The notes beneath the pieces are model-generated. The model worked only from the letters and a program-made list of their open reading frames with translations. It searched no databases and was not told the origin of the DNA. Source: JBBQXY01 sp051004815 (GTDB lineage: Bacteria > Chloroflexota > Ktedonobacteria > Ktedonobacterales > Ktedonobacteraceae). Taken from it: a DNA stretch of 34,968 bases. The translations under genes were made by a program, and so were the position numbers. Positions 14,237 through 21,660 of the stretch are shown in pieces (positions within the stretch are counted from its first letter, which is position 1; every line of letters begins with the position of its first letter). The stretch is from contig JBPCJY010000116.1 in assembly GCA_051004815.1 (NCBI GenBank), positions 1-34,968 on the forward strand, read 5' to 3'.

Positions 14237-16132
14237 TTACGCAACTTCTGTTTCGAGGGTGCGGCCTGTGAACTGGCTGTTGTACAGGTCGGCGTAGAAG
14301 CCATTCTGCGCGAGTAGCTCCTCGTGGGTTCCCTTCTCAACGATTGTGCCATGATTCATGACCAGGATCAGGTCAGCATCGCGAATCGTGGAGAGACGGT
14401 GGGCAATGACGAAGTTCGTTCTGCCTTTCATCAGTTCGGTCATCGCCTTCTGAATCTGCATCTCGGTACGGGTATCAACGCTGCTGGTCGCTTCATCCAG
14501 GATCAAGATTTCGGGGTCGGCCAGGAAGGCGCGAGCAATGGTCAGCAGCTGCTTTTGACCCGCTGATATGTTGCTCGCTTCCTCGTTGAGAACGGTGTTA
14601 TAGCCTGCTGGCAACGTCCTGATAAAGTGGTCGGCGTTGGCGGCTTTAGCGGCACGCACAACCTCTTCATCGCCCGTTTCCCCGCGACCATAGGCGATAT
14701 TATCGCGGATGGTGCCGTTGAAGAGCCAGGTATCCTGGAGGACCATGCCGAACATACGGCGCAATGCCCCGCGCTTGATTTCCGTGATATCCACGCCGTC
14801 GACCAGAATTTTGCCGTCATTGACTTCATAGAAGCGCATCAGCAGGTTGACCAGTGTGGTTTTGCCCGCGCCAGTTGGGCCGACGATGGCGATCATCTGC
14901 CCTGGCTTGACATCGATGTTCATATCCTGCATCAGGTTATTGTCTTCGCTGTAGCCGAACCTGACATGCTCGAACTGGACTGCCCCTTCTGGATGCTCAA
15001 TGACTTTCGCGTCGGCAGCTTCCGGCACTTCCTCTGGCTCATCGAGTATTTCAAAGAGACGTTCAGCCGAGGCCATCGACGACTGAATGATATTCGCGAA
15101 GTTGGCTATCTGAGCGATCGGCTGGGTGAACTGCTGGGCGTATTGGATAAACGCCTGCACATCGCCGATGGCAATCTTGCCCTGTATCACCATGATGCCA
15201 CCAACGGCGGCCACGAAAACATAGCCGATATTGCCGACAAAGCGCATCAGCGGCATAATGATACCGGAAACAAACTGAGCTTTCCAGCCAGCGTCATACA
15301 ACTTCTCGTTGTGCATGTCAAATTTGGCGATGGCTTCTGCTTCCTGCCCAAAGGCTTTCACGATTTTGTGGCCCGCGTACATTTCCTCGACGTGGCCGTT
15401 GAGGTCTCCAAGGGCCCGTTGCTGATTGCGGAAGTATCCTTGCGAGCGTTTCGCAATACCTACCGTGATGAGTAGGCTCAGCGGCAAGGTCAGCAGGATA
15501 ATCAGGCTGAGCAGCCAGCTAATGGTCAGCATCATCACCAGCACGCCCAGCAGCGTCACCAACGACGTGATCAACTGGGTGATACTCTGCTGGAGCGTCG
15601 AGCTGAGGTTATCCATATCGTTGACCACGCGGCTCATAATTTCGCCGTGTGTGCGCCCGTCAAAGTACTTCAGTGGCAAACGAGAGAGTTTTTCATCCAC
15701 CTGTTTGCGCAAGCGATACATCGTTCGCTGCGCCACGCCCGCCATCACATACTGCTGGATGTAGATGAAGATGGCACTGATGACGTACAATCCCAGCAAA
15801 AACAGCAACACGTTGCCGATGTAGCCGAAATCGATGCCGGGAGCAGGCAGACGATGAGCAAACGCCTCGTACTTCGCAATCAAGCCGTCGAACAGTTTGG
15901 TGGTTGCTAAGCCCAGGATTTTCGGGCCGACGATATTGAAGATGGTGCCGAGAATGGCCGTGCCGAGGACGATCACCAGGCGAAATTTCTCCGGCAGAAA
16001 GTACCCGAGCAAGCGCAAGGCGGTTCCTTTAAAATCCTTGGCCTTCTCCACCGGCCGGCCCATGGCTCCCCAGCCACCGCGACCCATTCCTCCCTGCTGC
16101 TGTTGCTGTAGTTTCTTACGTTCTTCGCTCAT
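14237..16132 (-). CDS. Heterodimeric ABC exporter, subunit with canonical Walker B (BmrD/LmrD-like)
   Basis: This 631-residue half-transporter has an N-terminal six-helix exporter domain (about residues 50-345) and a C-terminal nucleotide-binding domain (about 375-620). Motifs are Walker A GPTGAGKTT, signature NISAGQKQ, Walker B ILILDEATSS with catalytic Glu, and H-loop AHRLST. The signature has SAGQK where LSGGQ is usual. The first 25 residues are Gln/Gly rich. Together with the next gene it forms the asymmetric pair known from BmrCD, LmrCD and TM287/288: this subunit keeps the catalytic Glu but has the altered signature, so one composite ATP site is degenerate. Such pumps export drugs or lipids across the cytoplasmic membrane. 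Its start overlaps the upstream gene's stop by 4 bp (16129-16132), implying translational coupling and 1:1 production. Confidence 0.93.
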   Translation of the reverse strand: MSEERKKLQQQQQGGMGRGGWGAMGRPVEKAKDFKGTALRLLGYFLPEKFRLVIVLGTAILGTIFNIVGPKILGLATTKLFDGLIAKYEAFAHRLPAPGIDFGYIGNVLLFLLGLYVISAIFIYIQQYVMAGVAQRTMYRLRKQVDEKLSRLPLKYFDGRTHGEIMSRVVNDMDNLSSTLQQSITQLITSLVTLLGVLVMMLTISWLLSLIILLTLPLSLLITVGIAKRSQGYFRNQQRALGDLNGHVEEMYAGHKIVKAFGQEAEAIAKFDMHNEKLYDAGWKAQFVSGIIMPLMRFVGNIGYVFVAAVGGIMVIQGKIAIGDVQAFIQYAQQFTQPIAQIANFANIIQSSMASAERLFEILDEPEEVPEAADAKVIEHPEGAVQFEHVRFGYSEDNNLMQDMNIDVKPGQMIAIVGPTGAGKTTLVNLLMRFYEVNDGKILVDGVDITEIKRGALRRMFGMVLQDTWLFNGTIRDNIAYGRGETGDEEVVRAAKAANADHFIRTLPAGYNTVLNEEASNISAGQKQLLTIARAFLADPEILILDEATSSVDTRTEMQIQKAMTELMKGRTNFVIAHRLSTIRDADLILVMNHGTIVEKGTHEELLAQNGFYADLYNSQFTGRTLETEVA

Positions 16133-17868
16133 GCGATTCCCTCCGCGATTTCTGCACTGGAAAGCTGTGAGGCAACGATGTCACGATAGACCTCACAGGT
16201 ATCCATCAATTCACGATGGCGACCGATGCCAGCCACATGCCCTTCGTCCAGCACGATAATCTGATCCGAGTCCATGATCGTGCTGACACGCTGGGAGACG
16301 ATCAGTACTGTGGCGTCGTGCGTCTCCTGCTTGAGCGCGGAGCGCAGTCGGGCATCGGTTTTATAGTCCAGTGCCGAGAAGCTGTCGTCAAACACATAAA
16401 TTTCCGGCTTTCTCACCAGCGCACGGGCGATGGAAAGGCGCTGCTTTTGCCCGCCGGAAACGTTCGTACCGCCCTGGGCAATTTCCGAGTCAAAGCCATC
16501 CGCCATGTCGCGGATGAATTCGCTCGCCTGCGCCACGTCAGCGGCGTGCCTGATCTCTGCGTCGGTGGCGTCTTCTTTGCCATAGCGAATGTTCTCAGCA
16601 ATAGTTCCTGAGAACAGGACGGCCTTTTGCGGCACAAAGCCGATTTTCGTGCGCATGTATGCCTGGGACATGTCGCGCACATCCACGCCGTCAAGCAGAA
16701 CGTGGCCACTATCCACGTCGTAAAAACGGGGGATGAGGCTGACGAGGGTTGATTTGCCCGAGCCGGTGCCGCCAATGATCGCGGTGACTTCGCCAGGAGC
16801 AGCACTGAATGAAATGTGAGAGAGCGCAGGCTCCTCGGCACCAGGATAGCTAAAGGTCACATCCTGGAACTCCAGATAGCCCCGCTGGTCGTCCGCACGC
16901 TTCACCTGTTCGGCATCGGTGATTTCAGGCTCTATCGCCAGCACTTCGTTAATTCTGGTGGCCGCTGCCGCCGCGCGTGGCAGAAAGATGAAGAGCATCG
17001 AAACCATCAACAACGCGAACAGAATCTGCATGGCGTATTGCAGGAATGCGATCATCGCGCCAACCTGCATATCCCCATTATTGACGCGGATGGAGCCGAA
17101 CCAGAGAATCGCCACGCTGGAAACGTTCAGGACGAACATCATCGCTGGCATCAACGTGGCCACTATTCGGTTCACGCGGATGGTAACATCCGTCAGATCG
17201 CGGTTCGCGACGTCAAAGCGCTGCTCCTCGTAGCGTTGGCGATCAAAGGCTCGCACGACGCGCACGCCGGTCAAACCCTCGTCCAGAATGAGATTGATTT
17301 TGTCCAGTTTCACCTGGATACTCCTGAAGAGCGGAATGGCCCTGCTAAACAGGAGCACGATAGTGCCGACCAGGACAGGCATCGCGACCAGCAGAATCCA
17401 GGTCAGCCCAACATCCTGGTTGAGTGCCAGAATGATGCCAGCCACCATTGTGATAGGGGCGGTGATCATCATATTCAGGGCGATGACCGTCACCTGCTGC
17501 ACCTGCGTTGTATCATTGGTGGTGCGGGTAATCAGCGAGGATGAGCCGAGTAAATCGAACTCGTGCAGCGAAAAGCGTTGCACATGCGTAAACAGTTTAG
17601 CACGGATAATTTTACCAAAGCCAGTACCCACTTGAGAAGAGAAGAAAATGCCGATGACCGCAGCCAGGGTGCCGCCCAGGGCGATCACGAACATCAGGCC
17701 ACCGGTGCGCCAAATGTAGCCGGTATCCTGTTTAACAATGCCGTAATCGACAATATTCGCCATCAACGTGATCAGGTACAGGTTCGCCAGGGCTTGTCCA
17801 AAGGCGAGCACCACCACGAGAACGAGTATGGCTCGATACGGTTTCATGAACCGCAATAATTTGATCAT
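16129..17868 (-). CDS. Heterodimeric ABC exporter, subunit with degenerate Walker B (BmrC/LmrC-like)
   Basis: This 579-residue half-transporter has six membrane helices (about residues 10-310) followed by a nucleotide-binding domain (about 335-570). Seen are Walker A GGTGSGKST, canonical signature NVSGGQKQRL, and Walker B YVFDDSFSALD, in which the catalytic Glu is replaced by Asp, the standard mark of the non-hydrolytic site in heterodimeric exporters. The H-loop region is VSQRVST, with Gln where His is usual, again as expected for the degenerate half. It overlaps its partner downstream and the MarR gene upstream (17865-17868), both by ATGA-type 4-bp overlaps, so the three form one tightly coupled operon. 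Confidence 0.93.
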   Translation of the reverse strand: MIKLLRFMKPYRAILVLVVVLAFGQALANLYLITLMANIVDYGIVKQDTGYIWRTGGLMFVIALGGTLAAVIGIFFSSQVGTGFGKIIRAKLFTHVQRFSLHEFDLLGSSSLITRTTNDTTQVQQVTVIALNMMITAPITMVAGIILALNQDVGLTWILLVAMPVLVGTIVLLFSRAIPLFRSIQVKLDKINLILDEGLTGVRVVRAFDRQRYEEQRFDVANRDLTDVTIRVNRIVATLMPAMMFVLNVSSVAILWFGSIRVNNGDMQVGAMIAFLQYAMQILFALLMVSMLFIFLPRAAAAATRINEVLAIEPEITDAEQVKRADDQRGYLEFQDVTFSYPGAEEPALSHISFSAAPGEVTAIIGGTGSGKSTLVSLIPRFYDVDSGHVLLDGVDVRDMSQAYMRTKIGFVPQKAVLFSGTIAENIRYGKEDATDAEIRHAADVAQASEFIRDMADGFDSEIAQGGTNVSGGQKQRLSIARALVRKPEIYVFDDSFSALDYKTDARLRSALKQETHDATVLIVSQRVSTIMDSDQIIVLDEGHVAGIGRHRELMDTCEVYRDIVASQLSSAEIAEGIA

Positions 17869-18359
17869 AGTTCCTCATTTCTGCTTTCACTCCAGTGTGC
17901 TTGATGCACGTTGGCCTGTCTTTCCTCGATATAGTGAAGCACCTTGACTAACAGGTTGGTCAGTTGCTCGCTGTCTTCCTCCCCCAGGTAATCGATCAAA
18001 CCCTGTAGGGCGGTTAAGAAGCCTTCCCAGGCTCGCTCAGTGACCCATTCGCCTTTCTCTGTCAGCTTAATGCCCACGGAGCGTCGATCCTCCGGGTCGA
18101 TCTGCCGCTCGACGAATCCATTCGGCTCCAGGCTATTGAGCAACTGGGTAATGGTTGGCGAGGTCACTTGCATCCGTTTGCTGATTTCCGATACCTTCAT
18201 GGGCGCGCCAGCTTTCGCCCCGTTTTTGATGCAGAACAGCACGCGGATCTCGCTTGGTTTGCAGCCCGCAACGGTGTGTTGCTCATGCCACTTTGCCCGG
18301 TGAAATTGATCGAGAGCTTGCAAAAGCTTCTGTGCGGTCGCATTGGTCTGAACGGTCAT
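17865..18359 (-). CDS. MarR-family transcriptional regulator of the ABC exporter operon
   Basis: This 164-residue MarR-type winged-helix protein has helix-turn-helix residues about 56-100 with SEISKRMQVTSPTITQLLNS, then the wing with FVERQIDPEDRRSVGIKLTE, which is the diagnostic MarR block (D-x-RD-RR-x-x-x-LT). The C-terminal helix (about 125-155) serves dimerisation. It is first in the operon and is expected to repress itself and the exporter until a ligand, often the exported compound, binds. ATG 18359 follows GAGGAGAGGGGG. The promoter is the perfect consensus at 18423-18451. A Cys is seen in the N-terminal region (HTVAGCKPSE); redox sensing is possible but unsupported. Confidence 0.92.
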   Translation of the reverse strand: MTVQTNATAQKLLQALDQFHRAKWHEQHTVAGCKPSEIRVLFCIKNGAKAGAPMKVSEISKRMQVTSPTITQLLNSLEPNGFVERQIDPEDRRSVGIKLTEKGEWVTERAWEGFLTALQGLIDYLGEEDSEQLTNLLVKVLHYIEERQANVHQAHWSESRNEEL

Positions 18360-18390
18360 ATGCCCCCTCTCCTCTATGATAGATTGGCAA

Positions 18391-18402
18391 ATACATTTGT
18401 AT
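18391..18402. promoter_or_regulatory. Candidate MarR operator
   Basis: The 12-bp sequence atacatttgtat is a 5-2-5 palindrome lying between the predicted transcription start (near 18416, minus strand) and the MarR start codon. This AT-rich dyad and position fit MarR-type operators, but no second copy was found to support it. Confidence 0.45.
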
Positions 18403-18422
18403 CTAATTTAGTAAGTAACCTA

Positions 18423-18451
18423 ATTATAATGGAGAGCATTGGGGTTGTCAA
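18423..18451 (-). promoter_or_regulatory. Perfect consensus sigma-A promoter of the marR-ABC-ABC operon
   Basis: On the minus strand TTGACA (18451-18446), a 17-bp spacer and TATAAT (18428-18423) match the consensus at all twelve positions. Such a strong promoter normally needs tight repression, in line with the MarR gene directly downstream. Confidence 0.88.
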
Positions 18452-18523
18452 GAGATTTGAGAGCCTCTTTTTGGCTTATCACAGATAACGATATATCGTT
18501 ATTTTCTAAAATGCCTTGCGCTA

Positions 18524-18757
18524 CTACACGGCATTCCAGACTTGCACGGTTCCTTCCATGCCGCCGGAGGCGATGTAGCGACCATTGGGAGTCCAGGCTA
18601 CGGCCTGGACTTCATGGGTAATTGAGGTGGAATGTTTTGTATAGGTGTAGATATACTTGCCGGTAAGGCCATTCCAGAGTTGGTATTGAGGGTATGTCGT
18701 AGGGACAGGGGGATGCGGTGAGGAGGATGCGGGGGCCTTGTGCCCAATACATTTCAC
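18524..18757 (-). pseudogene. WD40-repeat protein, C-terminal remnant
   Basis: The frame encodes 77 residues ending in a clear WD40 repeat: VQAVAWTPNGRYIASGGMEG followed by TVQVWNAV-stop, with part of a previous blade (YQLWNGLTGKYIYTY). A complete WD40 propeller needs several such repeats (usually seven), so this is the last one and a half blades of a larger gene. The first 22 residues are Pro/Ser rich and probably read through unrelated sequence. No ribosome site is obvious. WD40 proteins fused to kinases are frequent in Ktedonobacteria; a lost neighbour of that type is plausible but inferred. Confidence 0.7.
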
Positions 18758-18760
18758 TTA

Positions 18761-18891
18761 AGGCATGGTTCAGAGTAAGCACAAACGAATGTGACAGTTT
18801 GAACAGGCAAAGTTAATCTCTGTCAGGCTCAAAAGCTTGTTTATGACCCTGTGTTATTGTTCAAAGTGTCACATTGATTTGAATCATGCCT
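18761..18891. repeat. MITE-like imperfect inverted repeat, 131 bp
   Basis: Two blocks pair across the element: the ends 18761-18772 with 18880-18891 (aggcatggttca, one mismatch) and the inner blocks 18788-18805 with 18858-18875 (aatgtgacagtttgaaca, one mismatch). It encodes no protein. It starts just upstream of the WD40 remnant's ATG (minus strand). No target duplication was recognised. Confidence 0.6.
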
Positions 18892-18918
18892 AAGGTCGAA
18901 TGACCCGTCCTCGCCCCG

Positions 18919-19074
18919 CTTTCACTCGTAGGTTTTTTGGAATGGAACAGGGAAAGTGGGAACTGTCATTCTGAGCGCCGCGAAGAATCTCTCGTCGGCC
19001 AGCACGCAGATTCTTCGCTGCGCTCAGAATGACAGGCGAGGTCAGCGCGTTTCCAAAAAACCTACGAGTGAAAG
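18919..19074. repeat. Nested palindrome: copy 2 of the 28-bp-arm element inside a 24-bp perfect inverted repeat
   Basis: The inner element (arms 18963-18990 and 19008-19035, one mismatch, 17-nt loop) is a second copy of the palindrome at 4292-4364. It is enclosed by a perfect 24-bp inverted repeat, 18919-18942 and 19051-19074 (starting ctttcactcgtaggtttttt), unrelated in sequence to the outer arms of copy 1. The outer arms carry T6/A6 runs and may themselves be a former terminator-like hairpin whose loop received the mobile palindrome. Confidence 0.85.
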
Positions 19075-19165
19075 GCCTCCCAGGCAGGGTGCAAGCAGGG
19101 TGTTGTCCCTACTCACAGCCTCCCTCCTTGCCTTTGCTTGGCAAAAAATGAAACGCACCCTGAGC

Positions 19166-20356
19166 TTACAATTGCTTGCCGCTTTTGCTCTTTGCCGCTT
19201 GCGCCCGGCTATAGCGTCTAAAGAACAGGAAAGGTACGATGAAGAGGGCTACTACAAAGACATAGGCCGCTACCGTAATGACCGTTCCCCAGATTGATGC
19301 CTGTTGCGGCGTTGTACCCACCAGCGGGGGATAGAGACCAGTAATGATGAAGTGCGGATTGCCACCAACAAAGATGGTATTGATGATCGTGCGGCCAGGC
19401 ACATCGATCATGGCAACATTGCCTCCGCTGAGAGCCACAAAGCCCAGTTGTCCGTCGCTGGTAATGGCTACCGACTGTGGCGCGACGCCGGACAGCTTAA
19501 AGACGCGGTTCGGCTCTGGCGGCTGCGTTGTTTGGTTAGAAGTCAGCGGTGTTAATACAACCACCTGATCATTGCGCTTATCAGGTACGTAGATATCGCC
19601 GGTGATGGCATCGTAATCCATTGGGCCATAGGAGCCACCAGAGATAACCGGTATCACCTGATGTGAACCCAGGTCTATGGCAGCAACACTGCCCTGGCGC
19701 GTCGTGACATAGGCCATCGTACCTTGGGGAATAGTGATATATTGCGGGCCACCGGGTACAGGCACCGTGGTCAACTGCTTGCCTCCCGTATCAAAAATCG
19801 TCAGCGCAGCCGTCCCAGAGACCCAAAGCTGACTACTATTGGTTGCATTGGCCCCGGAACTGATATTCGCTATTGCCAGTCCATAGACGGGACCGCTGGT
19901 CTGAAATGTGCGTTTGATTGAGCAATTCGTGGGGTCAATAGCTCGCACATTATTGTCGCCGTTGCCAGCGGCGTAGAGCATATTCGCGCCTGGCGTAATA
20001 TCAAACGTTAAGAGCGAAGGTTGTCCTGGGATATTCGCGCTACAAATTGTCTGTCCCGTGCGTGCAGCCAGCATCGTTACTCGGTCCAAGTTCGGCTGGG
20101 CCGCATAGAGAAATCGGCCATCGAGGCTCAGCACCAGCGCATGGGGATTACCGGCTACGGCAATATTGCCTGTGACCTTTGTCTGGCTGATATCAACGGT
20201 ACTGATTCCCGCCGTCGTGCCAGCAACATAGGCCAGGTTGGGTGCGCCTCCATCGGCGTTAGCGTGCAGTGGTGCATAGAGTAGCAACAGGGCAGAGATG
20301 CATACTGCACCAATGACGCCGAGTAGTAAGCGTTGCATTCTTCCAAAACGTATCAT
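19166..20356 (-). CDS. Membrane-anchored YVTN-type beta-propeller protein
   Basis: This 396-residue protein has a basic start (MIRFGRMQRLL), a signal or anchor helix (about residues 8-28, ending HANA), then repeated propeller blades of the YVTN/NHL type (VAGNPHALVLSLDGRFLYAA, DPTNCSIKRTF, SVAITSDGQLGFVALSGGNV) up to about 340, and a C-terminal membrane helix (about 353-376) followed by a basic tail (RRYSRAQAAKSKSGK). It should be an exported propeller held by two helices. ATG 20356 is chosen because GGAGC precedes it; a longer frame to 20551 would overlap the upstream gene. It lies 38 bp downstream of the Asp-box lipoprotein gene and is probably co-transcribed. Its partner is unknown; redox, copper or respiratory-complex assembly is only suggested by the CopC-CopD neighbour. 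Confidence 0.75.
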   Translation of the reverse strand: MIRFGRMQRLLLGVIGAVCISALLLLYAPLHANADGGAPNLAYVAGTTAGISTVDISQTKVTGNIAVAGNPHALVLSLDGRFLYAAQPNLDRVTMLAARTGQTICSANIPGQPSLLTFDITPGANMLYAAGNGDNNVRAIDPTNCSIKRTFQTSGPVYGLAIANISSGANATNSSQLWVSGTAALTIFDTGGKQLTTVPVPGGPQYITIPQGTMAYVTTRQGSVAAIDLGSHQVIPVISGGSYGPMDYDAITGDIYVPDKRNDQVVVLTPLTSNQTTQPPEPNRVFKLSGVAPQSVAITSDGQLGFVALSGGNVAMIDVPGRTIINTIFVGGNPHFIITGLYPPLVGTTPQQASIWGTVITVAAYVFVVALFIVPFLFFRRYSRAQAAKSKSGKQL

Positions 20357-20394
20357 GGTAAAGCTCCGATTAAGGCGACTATAAAGGTCAAGTG

Positions 20395-21471
20395 TTATGG
20401 TTGGGGTGTCAGGGATTGCCAGGTAGTGCCATTCTGTTTGAAGGTGTACACGGCTGTTGGATAGGAGAGCGAGAGGTAAACCTGGGCGGCATCGCTGGGA
20501 TCGACCGCTAATCTGCCAAGATTCCCGTTGATATGCGGGAGTGCGGACCATGTATGCCCACCGTCCGCACTGCGGAAGATGGAGCGTCCCGTTTCTCCAT
20601 AGAGTATTTGCTTCTGTACGGTTGCGGTAGTGAGCGAAGCATATGATGCTTGTGAGTTCACCAGGGTAAAGCTTTTCCCTTCATCCAATGACGTATAGAT
20701 ACCTGCGTCCCCCGACGCATAAATGGGGCTGTGTGGCCCACTTGTTACCATTTCGTTGACGCCGCCATTGATACCCTTGAGGACTTGCCAATGTAGTCCA
20801 CCATCGACACTGCGTGCTACACCATCACTGCCATACGCTAGAAGTTGTCCAGCCGCGCCCGGAATAGCCAGCACATTGTCGATGAGACCAAAGGGCAACG
20901 TCCCTGTACTAGAAAAGTGTTGCCCATCGTCCAGACTGACCCGTAATCCCAATGCACCCAGATCGGAAAGGTAGATGTACACTTCATCGGGCGTATCATT
21001 CCCCGGCTCCTCCGAGAAAGGAGCAGTAGAGGTAATGCCAGCGTAAGCAGTAGCCATTTTCCAGGTGCGTCCCTGGTCAGCACTGGTATAGAGTCCGAGT
21101 GTGCCAGGATGAGGCACGACGGCAACTTGTGTGAGGACGTAGAGACGCTGTGTATTGAGCGGACTGACGCCCAGTGAATAGGCCATCAGCCCCTCCATTA
21201 ATTGGTGGGGGCCTGCCGCTTCCTTTGTCCAGGTTGTCCCGCTATCTTCTGACCGAAAAATGCCATAATGGGTAGCCAATACCAGAACGTGACTGGGTAG
21301 AGCCAGCAAGGAGTGGACATGGTTAGCCGCCGTGCCGAAGCCGTTGACAGGTGCTTGTGTTGGATTGGCAGCTGGTTGTGTATTCGCGTTGCTGCTGCAA
21401 GCTGTTAACAAGCATAGGCATATGCTAAGAGTCAGGTATGCTAGCCATTTGTATGTATCTTTCTTGCGCAT
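20395..21471 (-). CDS. Lipoprotein with Asp-box/BNR beta-propeller (Ycf48/sialidase-like fold)
   Basis: From ATG 21471 the product has 358 residues. A lipoprotein signal (KWLAYLTLSICLCLLTAC) has its lipid-modified Cys at residue 25, which also supports this start over the longer frame to 21525. The rest carries repeated Asp-box motifs (SEDSGTTWT, SADQGRTWK, SVDGGLHWQ, SLDEGKSF, SADGGHTWS), about one per blade, as in BNR/sialidase-like and Ycf48/HCF136-type propellers. The catalytic residues of true sialidases (Arg triad, Tyr/Glu) are not evident, so an assembly or binding role is more likely than glycan hydrolysis. It is tethered outside the membrane and precedes the YVTN propeller gene in the same operon. 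The promoter candidate is at 21514-21542. Confidence 0.8.
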   Translation of the reverse strand: MRKKDTYKWLAYLTLSICLCLLTACSSNANTQPAANPTQAPVNGFGTAANHVHSLLALPSHVLVLATHYGIFRSEDSGTTWTKEAAGPHQLMEGLMAYSLGVSPLNTQRLYVLTQVAVVPHPGTLGLYTSADQGRTWKMATAYAGITSTAPFSEEPGNDTPDEVYIYLSDLGALGLRVSLDDGQHFSSTGTLPFGLIDNVLAIPGAAGQLLAYGSDGVARSVDGGLHWQVLKGINGGVNEMVTSGPHSPIYASGDAGIYTSLDEGKSFTLVNSQASYASLTTATVQKQILYGETGRSIFRSADGGHTWSALPHINGNLGRLAVDPSDAAQVYLSLSYPTAVYTFKQNGTTWQSLTPQP

Positions 21472-21513
21472 AATTTGGTAGACCTTTATAGCTGTGATGT
21501 ATTTATCATACCA

Positions 21514-21542
21514 AAGATAAGACAAACGCTAGAATGTGTCAA
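21514..21542 (-). promoter_or_regulatory. Candidate promoter of the lipoprotein-propeller operon
   Basis: On the minus strand TTGACA (21542-21537), 17 bp and TATCTT (21519-21514). The -35 is perfect, the -10 moderate. Transcription would begin near 21507, downstream of the longest possible start codon (21525), which supports ATG 21471. Confidence 0.55.
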
Positions 21543-21587
21543 GCAATGAGGTGCGTCGGCTCTGCATCCTTGCCGGTGATGGATGAG

Positions 21588-21632
21588 GACGGGCCGATCA
21601 ATCGGCGGTGGGCGCGGTAAACCGGCCCCTAC
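21588..21632. repeat. REP-like palindromic repeat, copy B
   Basis: Same plan as copy A at 210-257: hairpin gccgat 21593-21598 with atcggc 21601-21606, second hairpin cggt 21615-21618 with accg 21621-21624, and the terminal cccctac. Where copy A has an A-T pair in the second stem, copy B has G-C, a compensatory change that preserves the fold. It lies between the CopC-CopD gene and the upstream promoter of the lipoprotein operon. Confidence 0.75.
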
Positions 21633-21660
21633 GGCTCACTCGCATACGTTCCCACGTTTA

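Noticed and set aside
14627..15475. Long plus-strand open frame (282 codons)
   Set aside because: It lies fully antisense to the nucleotide-binding and membrane domains of a clear ABC exporter subunit and has no domain or ribosome site of its own.
16816..17544. Plus-strand frame of 242 codons rich in His, Gln and Asn
   Set aside because: Antisense to the second ABC exporter subunit; the odd composition mirrors the opposite strand's hydrophobic codons.
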